NCBI GenBank assembly: GCA_017548365.1
Contig: JAFZAC010000001.1
Coordinates: forward strand, 1 to 44,530
Direction: 5' to 3'
Length of the DNA stretch: 44,530 bases
DNA from: Muribaculaceae bacterium
GTDB taxonomy: Bacteria > Bacteroidota > Bacteroidia > Bacteroidales > Muribaculaceae
Below are positions 25,501 to 33,677 of the stretch, piece by piece. Below the pieces are notes generated by a model. That model saw only the letters and a program-made list of their open reading frames with translations. It was not told the DNA's origin and did no database searches. The translations under genes and the position numbers were made by a program. Within the stretch, counting starts at the first letter, position 1. The number at the start of each line of letters is the position of its first letter.

Positions 25501-25761
25501 TTGACTTGCAACTGCAACGACTTGTGTGGTATATCCCACATAGCTGATTTTCAGCTGTTTTACATTGTCGTTGACAGTTACTGTAAATTCGCCGTTAATG
25601 TCGGTTGCAGTACCTTCGTTAGAGCCCACCGCTTGAACACTAGCGCCAATTAGCGGCTCATTGTCTGTAGCACTGACGACCTTACCTCTAACGGTCTTGT
25701 TAGCCGAAGCACCTAATGCGATGATGCACACGGCTAAGAGAGTTGAAAAAAGTCTCTTCAT
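22552..25761 (-). CDS. SusC/RagA-like TonB-dependent outer-membrane transporter
   Basis: 1069 residues. A signal peptide (1-20), a carboxypeptidase regulatory-like domain (about 22-100: VRGKVVSATDNEPLIGASV), a TonB box region (LEEVVVTAMG), a plug domain (about 120-230, with GVPLQST and GSRAANGVIIV) and a large beta-barrel ending in an aromatic GINLSIKY strand. The protein takes up the nutrient captured by the adjacent SusD-like lid using TonB energy. No adjacent regulator (ECF sigma/anti-sigma, hybrid two-component) is visible. The promoter lies about 200 bases upstream at 25960-25991. Confidence 0.95.
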   Translation of the reverse strand: MKRLFSTLLAVCIIALGASANKTVRGKVVSATDNEPLIGASVQAVGSNEGTATDINGEFTVTVNDNVKQLKISYVGYTTQVVAVASQVTVALVEEDNTLEEVVVTAMGITRKQKSLGYAAQQLKADDISGARTTDAMNSLNGKVAGLQVQATSSDPGAANSVIIRGFSSINGSNQPLYVVDGVPLQSTTLTGQGHAQTAGGISSISPNDIESLTVLKGAAATALYGSRAANGVIIVTTKQGKKGEGKNFTIEYNGSVQARQVALLPKMQNNWGQGWNGTQTYIENGSWGPRLDGSTQVYGPIWNHSQLVHKYDAKENNVKDFFDLGWSHNHSIAFSGVSNDNKVNYYLSYNYAGDDGILPGKKDVYKRHTLDFRGGFEATEWLKLTSAISYAKSQTDLVGSFQGTSVIDGILEFPRDISVVDLKDLSSPFHTPEAYFTPYGITNPYWAIENNYNHVDSKQMRGKIQADINPIKDLTLTYRFGFDYTDYDRKIGYPQIALDDALINEDYGYAPSNMNQDGWVYTAYGRRYELNHDFLADYTRNFMNERLSLAAIAGVNLNERYSTGMVGQTDGLTFETGFWDLSNGATRSTLTETQWKRRQVALFGDVTLGWDDMIFLNLTGRNEWSSTLPIGANSYFYPGATLSWIFTRLIPRNDILTYGKARLAYGKTGNDADPYLVDPRFVQAFASGYYSGTDIEFPFAGLNAFQAAATAGSKNLKPEMTTEFEAGLQLQFFNSRLGIDFTYYNRITKDQIFTLPVDPSTGYNNVVTNFGEVRNRGIELLVNTTPILTNNFRWDLGFNFAVNKNKVLSMPESLEGGKVTIYSFSAGDDAVYMYAEEGKPMGSYYTFLPETYTDAAGVVHPVVNAYGQPVLSSETLDTGRDMNHKWTGGVNTSISAYGVTLSAQLDVRYGGTMFSRTKNLMQFTGNAYVTDYNMRRPFIIPNSVVSDGDGGYVENTTPIIMSDQGLQDYWNKYGAGQGGEYYLVDRTFAKLRNLSLTWELPKKWVNAAKLSNVAITLFGNNLFTWTARDNYDVDPESTTTGTDLAGGFGELYSNPSCRTFGINLSIKY

Positions 25762-25959
25762 ACAGTAAACAATTAATGATTAAACTTCAAATTTTATACT
25801 CGAAAATATAAATTCTTATTTTTGTTAAAAGGTTGTATTTAAGCACTTTATAATCGTTGCTCGGTTTTGGTGTCGGTGTGTCTAGTTGTTGTGGAGAGGC
25901 TTGTTTTGCTAGTCGTTTTACTTGTTAAAATGGCCGAACCCAAATGAGAACAACGATTG

Positions 25960-25991
25960 CAAAGTTATACATTATTACTAACTGCGACAAA
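25960..25991 (-). promoter_or_regulatory. Promoter of the SusC/SusD unit
   Basis: On the minus strand TTTG (25991 to 25988), 20 bases, then TAACTTTG (25967 to 25960): full consensus. It predicts a leader of about 190 bases before the SusC start. Confidence 0.7.
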
Positions 25992-26241
25992 ATAATTCTA
26001 AACTTTAACTTTTGTGAGTTCGTTTGATTTTTAATTTCCTCTTTTTGGTTTTTTATGGCTTAATTTAGTTTTGTTAACATTTGAGCGGATGAATTTTGAA
26101 TTGTGACCGTTTTTTTAGTTGGCATTGATTAAAGAATTGTTTATAATAATTTGTAAAACAGATTGTTGTGGTGTTTGGGCAAGGTGAGATGTTTTAGTGG
26201 GTAGTATTTAATGTTCCCCTTATATTTGATAGTGGAGTATG
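25992..26241. other. AT-rich intergenic stretch, no gene seen
   Basis: About 250 bases upstream of the SusC promoter. No convincing reading frame, RNA gene or repeat is visible; a few long T and A runs only. Confidence 0.5.
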
Positions 26242-26286
26242 AAAAGCGAAATGTTAATTTTGCCGAGAATTAACATTTCGCTTTTT
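26242..26286. terminator. Hairpin with flanking A and T runs (bidirectional terminator)
   Basis: AAAAGCGAAATGTTAATT (26242-26259) is complementary to 26268-26286 and the stem is flanked by A and T runs. It is about 180 bases beyond the stop of the C10 protease gene. Confidence 0.7.
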
Positions 26287-26468
26287 AACAATTTTACAAG
26301 GTGTTGTTAATAGGCATCTATACACCAATACTATATTTAGTGGTCATCGCTGGCGATTGTAACTGACCAAGGTTGCTCAAACATGTCTACACTGAAGAAA
26401 TCTCCAGCTATAACAATGAGCTAAATATCATTATTGATAGATTATTATATAAAACTATAAATAAAGAC
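26287..26468. other. Intergenic stretch beyond the protease gene
   Basis: It carries a small inverted repeat (TGGTCA at 26341, TGACCA near 26364, with ATCGC/GCGAT inside) and a 27-codon leftward open frame (26337-26420) that has no start codon. Nothing stronger is seen. Confidence 0.4.
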
Positions 26469-28859
26469 CTAATTTCCTAGCAGATAATTATAAAGCATTG
26501 TGATGTCTACTGCCGAAACAACACCATCTCCGTCAAGGTCACTATAGCCCATGTACTGCAAGTCGCCGTTTAGTAAATAGTTATAAATAATTGATATGTC
26601 GGTCGCAGTCACGGTACCATCCTCATCAATGTCATAAATGCTGGGGGTACGAGTAGAAGTAGACGTACCTGCTTTTACCAATTCGCCATTACTATAATAG
26701 AAGATGGAGAAATGGTAGCCTGTACCATGCTCAAGACCAGTGAATTCGAAGTTCAAAGTTGATGAGCCGCCACTGTTAAGGTATAGTGTTTTAGTGATAG
26801 AGTTGTCGGCATAGCCTGTGTTTCCTGAGTTAGGACGGTGTTTCCACATTTTTGCCAAGATATAGTCATTATAGGTATCAGAACCAGTATTCTTGAGAAC
26901 GCTCTTGACAGTAATGGTATTGCGCGACACGGTGGAAGTGTTGGTGGCAGTGAAAGATGCTGCTGTGGCGGCACCCACAGTCACGTTGGTTGTGTAAAGC
27001 ACTTTGGTACCTTCCTTGTCGGCGGTAAACTTGAAACTGTTGCTGCCTACCTGCGATGGTGTGTAGTACATGGTCACGATACCACTTTGTCCTATACCCA
27101 CATCGGTAGTAGTGGCGCTTACAAGAGCGTCGTTTACCCACATGTAAATGTAGTTGTAATCTGTTTGCCCTTGATTAAATACACCTAAGTTAAGCTCTAG
27201 AGGACTGCCCACTTTCTTCACTGAGCCTGTGGTTAACGAGTTGATCTTCAGGTTCTGAAGCTTAAGCTGGTCCATTACCTCAAGAGTAAGAGTTGTTGAA
27301 GTGATGGTGGCCTTAACATAGTTCACATTGCTGCCGCGAGCTACGAGCCAGGTTGATTGACCGCTTAGGCGGCAAATGGGCTTCAGGTAATAGGTGCCCG
27401 ACGATATGCCATTGCCGAGTGATAGGCTTCCTGTGGGATAGGTGTAATATCCTGCCTGAAGGTTCTTGTTGGTGAGCACGGTGTGTGTGCTCTTGACGTT
27501 ACCGTTGCCGTCAAATAGCGCCCATCCTAGGTCGTAAGTGTAAGCCTGGCTGGAGTTATTCCAGTAATTAGTGATAAGTTTCACGTTGGCAAACGATGCC
27601 GACGATCCCGACCTACTGTAGCTGGTATTAGGAACTTGAATGGCAGCAATGTTATCTTCAGCGCTGCTATATAGTGCGACATTGTTGTAGTCGGTGCTGT
27701 TTTGAGATGATGTGCTTGGTTTAAGTCCTATAATGGCCTGGAGGTTGATGGTGTAGCCTTCCTCACCGCTGGCGGCGCCAATTCCTCCACTGTTGCCGTC
27801 GCTCATTGCATTGAGAGCAAAAAAACCATTGTTGTCACCGCGCCATCCCCAGTTTATGTGGTAGTGACCATCACCATCATAGCCGTCACAAATGAATGCG
27901 TGGCCGCTACTGAGCTTGCGAGCACTGATGTAAACAGGACGCCCTGCGGCAATTTCGGTGTAGATGGCATTTTCCCATGCAGTGGCATTCATATCCTCGC
28001 GCTTGATTTGCGTGCTAAGTTTGTCATAGCCAAAGTAGTAGGTAAAAGCGTTGCGTTGGCTGGTGGCACTCGATGATTTCTTGCCATAATTCATCTGCAC
28101 TGCCTGGCCGCAGTATTTCACCAGCTTCTGTACTTCTGTGGCGCTGGCACTGGTGCTTGCAGCATTATTATACCAAGGGTTCATTATCGACCAATTGAAG
28201 GTGGTGGCAGGAAGTGCTGGGCGTTCGTTTACAAAACCATTATTCGACGACGTGTAGGCTGGAATAGCATCGCTTCCATAGCTCGACTTGTAATAATACA
28301 TGATTTGCGCCATGGCGATGGCAACGCAGCCAGCTGGGCTGTATTTGGTCTCGGATGATTCGGTAAAGCTCGGGCATTGCTGATTGAAAGGCAAGCTTTG
28401 ACTCCATTTTGTCACTCCGAGTAGTGGCGCTATTTTCGATTTGGGTGCATCACCAATAACGCTGCCCATATCAGACTCTGGTTCCACAACATTACAGCCA
28501 TTATCTAGCGCCTCAATCTGCTCCACGTAGCTGTTAAGCCAGTCTTGAACGCATTCGGGCACTTCGCTTTCATAGAAGTAATCCTCATCGCCATAGGCAA
28601 GAATGGTGCGGGCGCGGTCGTCGCCAGCAACTATTACCCACCCAGGCTGCTCTGGGTTGTTGAAAACGTAAAATGGTGTGACATTGCCTCTTTTTGCCTT
28701 GGCTTTCATTGTTGCCGGTTTTTCGGGCATGGTAACACCAAAGAACTCACCAGCAATGGAACGGGCTTTGTTTTCACTAATTATTGTAGCATTCAATGCA
28801 TTGAATGCTGTTAAGGCTATGAGTAGCAATGCAGCAATGCGTTTGTTTAAAAAAATCAT
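26469..28859 (-). CDS. Exported C10 family cysteine protease with C-terminal dockerin
   Basis: 796 residues. A signal peptide (about 1-24) and an inhibitory Spi-type propeptide (about 25-115, ending near WLNSYVEQIEAL) are followed by a C10 (streptopain-like) catalytic domain: Cys178 in SPAGCVAIAMAQ, His320 in SSGHAFICDGYDGDGHYH, and the INWGWRG motif. Then several beta-sandwich regions. The last 65 residues form a type I dockerin with two calcium-loop repeats (DIDEDGTVTATDI and DLDGDGVVSAVDI), each followed by a helix (YNYLLNG, YNYLLGN). It should degrade proteins outside the cell. No cohesin is visible. It is the final gene of a leftward group starting with the UPF0104-like gene. Confidence 0.93.
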   Translation of the reverse strand: MIFLNKRIAALLLIALTAFNALNATIISENKARSIAGEFFGVTMPEKPATMKAKAKRGNVTPFYVFNNPEQPGWVIVAGDDRARTILAYGDEDYFYESEVPECVQDWLNSYVEQIEALDNGCNVVEPESDMGSVIGDAPKSKIAPLLGVTKWSQSLPFNQQCPSFTESSETKYSPAGCVAIAMAQIMYYYKSSYGSDAIPAYTSSNNGFVNERPALPATTFNWSIMNPWYNNAASTSASATEVQKLVKYCGQAVQMNYGKKSSSATSQRNAFTYYFGYDKLSTQIKREDMNATAWENAIYTEIAAGRPVYISARKLSSGHAFICDGYDGDGHYHINWGWRGDNNGFFALNAMSDGNSGGIGAASGEEGYTINLQAIIGLKPSTSSQNSTDYNNVALYSSAEDNIAAIQVPNTSYSRSGSSASFANVKLITNYWNNSSQAYTYDLGWALFDGNGNVKSTHTVLTNKNLQAGYYTYPTGSLSLGNGISSGTYYLKPICRLSGQSTWLVARGSNVNYVKATITSTTLTLEVMDQLKLQNLKINSLTTGSVKKVGSPLELNLGVFNQGQTDYNYIYMWVNDALVSATTTDVGIGQSGIVTMYYTPSQVGSNSFKFTADKEGTKVLYTTNVTVGAATAASFTATNTSTVSRNTITVKSVLKNTGSDTYNDYILAKMWKHRPNSGNTGYADNSITKTLYLNSGGSSTLNFEFTGLEHGTGYHFSIFYYSNGELVKAGTSTSTRTPSIYDIDEDGTVTATDISIIYNYLLNGDLQYMGYSDLDGDGVVSAVDITMLYNYLLGN

Positions 28860-28888
28860 AGGTTATAGTCTTGTTAATGGGTATAAAA

Positions 28889-29476
28889 TTATTCTTCCTT
28901 TTCAGGCTCGCTTGGGGTTTGTGGTTTTGGAGGCAAAGGAATGTCTTTTATATTGTCGACATATTCATTGATGGTCACCGTGTCGATTGCCGTGACTATA
29001 TATTTTGTCTCACCACGCCAGGGCACCCGGTGTTTATATTCCTTGTAGTGAACCTGCACGGCAAGAGGAGTTTGCTTGAGCTCACTTAGTTTTTTCACTA
29101 TTGAATCGTCCGAAACCGAGAAATTGAATTCGGTTTTTAGTACGTTGCCTGGAGCTACGACATCATAGCACAGCATTTTAGCCTCATAGGTGTTGAAAAT
29201 GCTTCCACGCAGTGCAACGTCAACAATTCGCCCTTTCATGTCCTTCTCTTGATAAACATGGTAGAATTGGTCGCGGATGATGAAGATGAGCAGCAAGAGC
29301 ACTATCAGCGTACCTAAGGCCAAAAAGATACGCTTCTTGTTGCTGCGCTTCTCAATGGTTGTCTCGATGAGCTCGCGCTCTTCACGTTCTTCTTCGGTCT
29401 CCTCGTGTCTTTCTTTCTCCTTGGAAGGTGCGCCTTTCTCAAAATAATCGTCGAAGTTGTCGTCAATGAGTTTCAT
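28889..29476 (-). CDS. Single-pass membrane protein, unknown
   Basis: 195 residues. The first 47 are highly charged (Glu and Arg-rich, probably coiled), followed by one membrane helix at about 49-67 and a beta-rich outer domain of about 100 residues, ending in a Pro- and Glu-rich tail. The layout is that of an inner-membrane protein with the C-terminus in the periplasm. No family is recognised. It lies 29 bases before the C10 protease and 48 bases after the UPF0104-like gene, suggesting one transcript. Confidence 0.6.
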   Translation of the reverse strand: MKLIDDNFDDYFEKGAPSKEKERHEETEEEREERELIETTIEKRSNKKRIFLALGTLIVLLLLIFIIRDQFYHVYQEKDMKGRIVDVALRGSIFNTYEAKMLCYDVVAPGNVLKTEFNFSVSDDSIVKKLSELKQTPLAVQVHYKEYKHRVPWRGETKYIVTAIDTVTINEYVDNIKDIPLPPKPQTPSEPEKEE

Positions 29477-29524
29477 TATCGTTTGTTGTTTATGGTTTAA
29501 CGTTTATTGAAGTTGTTAGTGAAA

Positions 29525-30586
29525 TTATAGGCTCATACTGTCGCTAGAGCTTTGTGTGTGAATTTTAGTTTTTCCTTGTGCAATACGCTTTTTATCTATA
29601 GCCATGCTTATGAAGGCATAGATGCCCAGCACTATGAGCAGGCATGTCTGAACTCCCCACACCAACCATGCGAAGGCTGAGGCCTGAGGGTCGTAAGGGG
29701 TGGAAGGAGGAAATGCACCCACACCATAGAGCGTCAGGCCAAAGATGATGGCAAACTGCCAGGGGCCGAGTCCGCCATTGCTTGGTACTGCCATACCAAT
29801 GCTGCTTAAGACAAAGAGAACTAGTATAGCCACTATACCCAAGTCTTTAGTGCAGTTAAAGGCAAATGATGCTAAATACAACTGCATAAAGTAGCACCCC
29901 CAAATGAGGATGGTGTAGAGTAGGAACATCCACTTGCCGTCCATCTTGCCTATCGCAGCAAAGCCGTCCCACAGGTTCTTTAGCATCAAGCGCAGCTTGG
30001 AGATGATTTTATTCTCGCTCTTGCTGCGGAATATCCATATCAACGCGAGCACTCCCAGGACTCCAAGTCCAACCAGCAACCAGAATACCCATGAGGTGAA
30101 CATGGAGCCACTGCCGTCGCCGCGTTGGTCAAAGAACTTGATAAAGGCATCTTGAGCGATGAAGAAGGTGAACACCGTGAGCAGCCCTACGGTAACAGTA
30201 TCGCTCAAGCGGTCACCCACCATCGAGCCTAGCACTTGAGTGAACGAAGCTTTCTCGCGGTTGGCTATATAACCAGAGCGCCACACCTCGCCCAAACGGG
30301 GAAATAGCAAATTAACGAAATATGTTCCAAAAATGCTGTTGACCAATGCACTAAGCGATGGTTTAACGCCAATGGCATTAAGCTGTAGTCGCCAGCGCAA
30401 TGCCCTGAAGATGTGGCTGAAGATGCTCACCACAATCACAGGCAGGAACCACCAGTAGTTCACATCGTTGCTTAAACTCTGCTTTATAGCGCTCCAGTCA
30501 ACATTCTTCGACAGGAACCACGCTAGCCCCACGCTGATTGCGATGGGGATGCCATATTTCAATAATGCTGAAATAACCTTTTTCAC
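29525..30586 (-). CDS. UPF0104/LPG_synthase_TM-type membrane protein
   Basis: 353 residues with about eight hydrophobic segments. The motifs FGTYFVNLLFPRLGEVWRSG and LGSMVGDRLSD are the hallmark of the LPG_synthase_TM (UPF0104) family, shared by the membrane part of lysyl-phosphatidylglycerol synthases and by AglD-like glycan proteins. The soluble aminoacyl-transfer domain of MprF is absent, so this protein may act as a flippase-like membrane factor. The promoter is at 30631-30661. The tail is short and polar. Substrate unknown. Confidence 0.82.
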   Translation of the reverse strand: MKKVISALLKYGIPIAISVGLAWFLSKNVDWSAIKQSLSNDVNYWWFLPVIVVSIFSHIFRALRWRLQLNAIGVKPSLSALVNSIFGTYFVNLLFPRLGEVWRSGYIANREKASFTQVLGSMVGDRLSDTVTVGLLTVFTFFIAQDAFIKFFDQRGDGSGSMFTSWVFWLLVGLGVLGVLALIWIFRSKSENKIISKLRLMLKNLWDGFAAIGKMDGKWMFLLYTILIWGCYFMQLYLASFAFNCTKDLGIVAILVLFVLSSIGMAVPSNGGLGPWQFAIIFGLTLYGVGAFPPSTPYDPQASAFAWLVWGVQTCLLIVLGIYAFISMAIDKKRIAQGKTKIHTQSSSDSMSL

Positions 30587-30630
30587 AGCCTTGATTGCTT
30601 TTGTTTTTGTTTATTGAATATTGTAAATTG

Positions 30631-30661
30631 CAAAATTAAGCATTTATTTTGTTCTTCACAA
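30631..30661 (-). promoter_or_regulatory. Promoter of the UPF0104-like gene
   Basis: On the minus strand TTG (30661 to 30659), 20 bases, then TAATTTTG (30638 to 30631): a good Bacteroidetes-type promoter 45 bases upstream of the start. Confidence 0.6.
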
Positions 30662-30724
30662 TTTATATGTATTTTTTTGTCACAAAATCAAATCAAAAAA
30701 AGCCAGTTTTATAAGTCAAACGAA

Positions 30725-30779
30725 TAAAAAAACAACAATTTGGCTCAAAGAATGGGCACTTATTCAGCCAAATTGTTGT
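30725..30779 (-). terminator. Terminator of the small lipoprotein gene
   Basis: A perfect 14-bp stem, ACAACAATTTGGCT (30732-30745) with 30766-30779, and a run of seven T on the minus strand. Confidence 0.8.
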
Positions 30780-30810
30780 AAATAATATAGTAGTAGACTA
30801 GTCTGTTGTG

Positions 30811-31263
30811 TTATTCTGCTTTTATGCCGCTGGTGGCCTTGTATTCGTAATCAAACGGAGCGCCCTTGATATGAACTCTTAAATTCTCTTTAGTGGCCCA
30901 GAATTCATATTCTTGTGAATCCATACCATAGGTATAAGTGCCTTCAATAGAATTCTCTTTCTCGGTAATAGAAACTATTGTGAAATCCAGCTCTCCGCTA
31001 GAGTGCCACTTCCCGTCAGAAGTTTGTGAGTAATGTTTTATTTTACCTTTCTTAGTAAATTCTATTGCGGCTCCTACCTCGTCGGTTGCAAAGGGCAACG
31101 GCATGATGCCATAGTTGGTCTGCTCCCACTGCTTGTAAAGAGTGAGTGCATCAACATTGGGCTCATCATCATCTTTGTCGTCACTACAAGATGTAAGCAC
31201 TAAAGCTGAACTTGCGGCAAGTACAGCCACAAACACATACAAAGCATTTTTGAAATTTTTCAT
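30811..31263 (-). CDS. Small surface lipoprotein, lipocalin-like
   Basis: 150 residues starting MKNFKNALYV, with a hydrophobic signal and a lipobox at Cys26 (LVLTSCSDDKDDDEP). The string of acidic residues right after the Cys is a strong Bacteroidetes surface-export signal. The mature part has a lipocalin-like beta pattern (LYKQWEQTNYG, FTKKGKIKHYS, IEGTYTYG). The longer reading frame from 31308 is not used since it would put 15 residues before the signal. It is transcribed alone, with a terminator after it, and has no known ligand. It interrupts the UPF0104/rsmA pair. Confidence 0.75.
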   Translation of the reverse strand: MKNFKNALYVFVAVLAASSALVLTSCSDDKDDDEPNVDALTLYKQWEQTNYGIMPLPFATDEVGAAIEFTKKGKIKHYSQTSDGKWHSSGELDFTIVSITEKENSIEGTYTYGMDSQEYEFWATKENLRVHIKGAPFDYEYKATSGIKAE

Positions 31264-31435
31264 AACATTGTTGTTTATTAGTTTGTAATTGATGCAAAAA
31301 TTCATCAAATAATTGATATTGCAAAGAATATGTCGAATTATCTTTTCGCTTCAAGGTGAACAAACTACTACCTTAACAATTTGATTAGTTCGCAAATTTA
31401 TTGGTGGTTTTTTACAATATTTATTGAGTTTTTCT

Positions 31436-31443
31436 TAACTTTG
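31436..31443 (+). promoter_or_regulatory. -7 box of the rsmA promoter
   Basis: TAACTTTG, 24 bases before the rsmA start. The -33 region is T-rich but has no clear TTTG. Confidence 0.5.
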
Positions 31444-31467
31444 CAAATCAAATAGATATTATTCATT

Positions 31468-32265
31468 ATGCAGCAGGTAAGAGCAAAGAAATCACTAGGG
31501 CAGCATTTCCTTATCGACCTCGATGTGGCACAGCGCATTGCAGCCACTATCGAGGATTACAAGCAGTTGCCAGTGCTTGAAGTGGGACCCGGAATGGGGG
31601 TGCTCACGCAATTCCTGTTGCAGAATGGACACGATCTCAAGGTTGTGGAACTAGACGGAGAGAGCGTTGACTATCTCAAAGTCAACTTTCCCGCCCTCGA
31701 TGGCCGCATCATTGAGCACGACTTCTTGAAGCTCAACCTTACCGAGGCGTGCGGCACTGGCGAGATGGTGGTGATAGGCAATTATCCTTATAACATATCG
31801 TCACAAATACTTTTTCATGTGCTCGACTATAAGGACCAGGTGAAATGCTGCAGCGGCATGTTCCAGCGCGAGGTTGCACAGCGCATAGCAGCAGGGCCAG
31901 GCAGCAAGACTTATGGCATCGTGAGTGTGCTGTTGCAGGCGTGGTATGACATTGAGTACCTCTTTACTGTCGACGAGAACGTGTTTGACCCACCGCCCAA
32001 GGTCAAGAGTGGTGTCATCAGGCTTGTGCGCAACAATGTAGAGCATCTTGACTGCGACGAGCGACTCTTCAAAAGCGTGGTAAAGACTTCATTCGGCCAG
32101 CGTCGCAAAACATTACGAAACTCACTGAGAGGTATGATACCACCCGAGTCAATGGCCAGGCTCGACGAGCAATATGGAGCATTGTTCAAACAACGACCTG
32201 AGCAACTGAGTGTGGCAGAGTTTGTGGAGTTGACCAACATCATTAAAAATCTTCAAAATAAATAA
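31468..32265 (+). CDS. rsmA: 16S rRNA dimethyladenosine transferase
   Basis: 265 residues. The enzyme dimethylates two adjacent adenines near the 3' end of 16S rRNA using S-adenosylmethionine during small-subunit assembly. Motifs: the N-terminal KKSLGQHFL, the SAM loop EVGPGMGVLT (about 37-46), acidic VVELDGE, and the catalytic NYPYN at about 105-109. The C-terminal helical domain has SFGQRRKTLRNSL. mgtE starts nine bases after its stop codon, so both are probably one transcript. Confidence 0.97.
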   Translation: MQQVRAKKSLGQHFLIDLDVAQRIAATIEDYKQLPVLEVGPGMGVLTQFLLQNGHDLKVVELDGESVDYLKVNFPALDGRIIEHDFLKLNLTEACGTGEMVVIGNYPYNISSQILFHVLDYKDQVKCCSGMFQREVAQRIAAGPGSKTYGIVSVLLQAWYDIEYLFTVDENVFDPPPKVKSGVIRLVRNNVEHLDCDERLFKSVVKTSFGQRRKTLRNSLRGMIPPESMARLDEQYGALFKQRPEQLSVAEFVELTNIIKNLQNK

Positions 32266-32273
32266 GCAGGGCT

Positions 32274-33656
32274 ATGAAAGAATTCAATATCGACAATATC
32301 GACCAGCTCAAAGAACTGATCGAGGCAAAGGATGAGGTGCAGCTTAAAGAATACATTAAGGACTTGCACCCTGCCGACATAGCTGAGCTCATCAACGAGC
32401 TTGACGGTACCGACGAGGCGCTGTTTGTGCTCCATTTGCTTGACGACGAGACGATGGCCGATGTGCTTGTGGAACTTGATGAGGACGAGCGCGCCGACCT
32501 GCTTGAAAAATTGCCAAACGAGACCATCGCCAAGACTCTTGAGCAGATGGACGCCAACGATGCCGTTGATCTTATTCAGGAGCTTGACGAGGATGATCAG
32601 GAGGACGTTATCAAGCACATTGACGACGTGGAGCAGGCAGGCGACATCGTCGATCTGATGCAGTATGACGAAGACACCGCCGGTGGATTGATGTCGACCG
32701 AGATGATTGTTGTCAATGAGAATCTCTCGATGCCCGACTGCATTAAGGCAATGCGTGAGCAGGCCGAGGATATGGATGAAATTTACAACATTTATGTTGT
32801 TGACGATGATAACCGTCTCAAGGGTGTCTTCCCTCTAAAAAAGACTATTACCAATCCGTCGGCCAACAAGATAAAATATGTGATGGAGCCTAATCCCATA
32901 TCGGTGAAAACCGATACTCCAATCGAAGATGTGGCTCTCGACTTTGAGAAATATGACCTCGTAGCAATGCCGGTGGTTGATTCCATTGGAAGACTTGTGG
33001 GAAGAATCACAGTCGACGACATTATGGACGAGGTGCGTGAACAGAGTGAGCGCGACTATCAGTTGGCAACCGGTCTTGTGTCGGAAGTGGAGACTGGCGA
33101 TAGCGTGTGGACGCAGTTCCGAGCACGATTCCCATGGCTTTTGATTGGTATCGTTGGCGGTATTGCCAATGCCCTTATCCTTGATGGAGATGACGAGGGG
33201 CAGTGGCAGACAATTCTGCCAGGACTGGCGGTATTCATTCCGTTGATTGGTGGTACAGGTGGTAATGTGGGCACTCAGTCGAGCGCTATTGTCGTTCAAG
33301 GTCTTGCCAACGGAAGCCTTGAGCTAAAGCAAGCTGGCAAACACTTGCTCAAGGAATTCTTTGTGGCGCTGCTTAATGCGGTACTCATAGCTGGGCTGGT
33401 ATTCCTATACAACCTTATTTGGCCTGCTGATGACGATCCCGGCAAGGCAAACATTACTTCGATGGCAGTAACCATCTCCCTCTTTGCTGTTGTGCTCTTT
33501 GCTTCGGTATTTGGCACTATGGTGCCTATTGTCCTTGAGAAGCTAAAGATTGATCCTGCCATAGCCACCGGACCTTTCGTCACGGTGACCAACGACATCG
33601 TGGGAATGCTCATTTACATGCTCATAAGCTCCGAGCTTATAGCCTTAATGATTTAG
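32274..33656 (+). CDS. mgtE: Magnesium transporter MgtE
   Basis: 460 residues. The cytoplasmic N domain (about 1-130) is very acidic with repeated DELDEDD-type stretches, followed by two CBS domains (about 135-255) and five membrane helices (about 280-460) containing GGTGGNVGTQSSAI, the conserved selectivity region. In the family, Mg2+ binding to the acidic and CBS parts closes the channel. The length is typical. No M-box riboswitch is visible upstream; it follows rsmA closely. Confidence 0.96.
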   Translation: MKEFNIDNIDQLKELIEAKDEVQLKEYIKDLHPADIAELINELDGTDEALFVLHLLDDETMADVLVELDEDERADLLEKLPNETIAKTLEQMDANDAVDLIQELDEDDQEDVIKHIDDVEQAGDIVDLMQYDEDTAGGLMSTEMIVVNENLSMPDCIKAMREQAEDMDEIYNIYVVDDDNRLKGVFPLKKTITNPSANKIKYVMEPNPISVKTDTPIEDVALDFEKYDLVAMPVVDSIGRLVGRITVDDIMDEVREQSERDYQLATGLVSEVETGDSVWTQFRARFPWLLIGIVGGIANALILDGDDEGQWQTILPGLAVFIPLIGGTGGNVGTQSSAIVVQGLANGSLELKQAGKHLLKEFFVALLNAVLIAGLVFLYNLIWPADDDPGKANITSMAVTISLFAVVLFASVFGTMVPIVLEKLKIDPAIATGPFVTVTNDIVGMLIYMLISSELIALMI

Positions 33657-33677
33657 TGGCATGTAAGCTATATGTCC

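Noticed and set aside
26337..26420. A 27-codon leftward frame with protein-like composition (LIVIAGDFFSVDMFEQPW)
   Set aside because: It has no start codon or ribosome site and a stop right upstream. It might be a gene remnant but cannot be matched to any family by eye.
32266..32273. An Mg2+-sensing leader before mgtE
   Set aside because: Only eight bases separate mgtE from rsmA, so there is no room for one.
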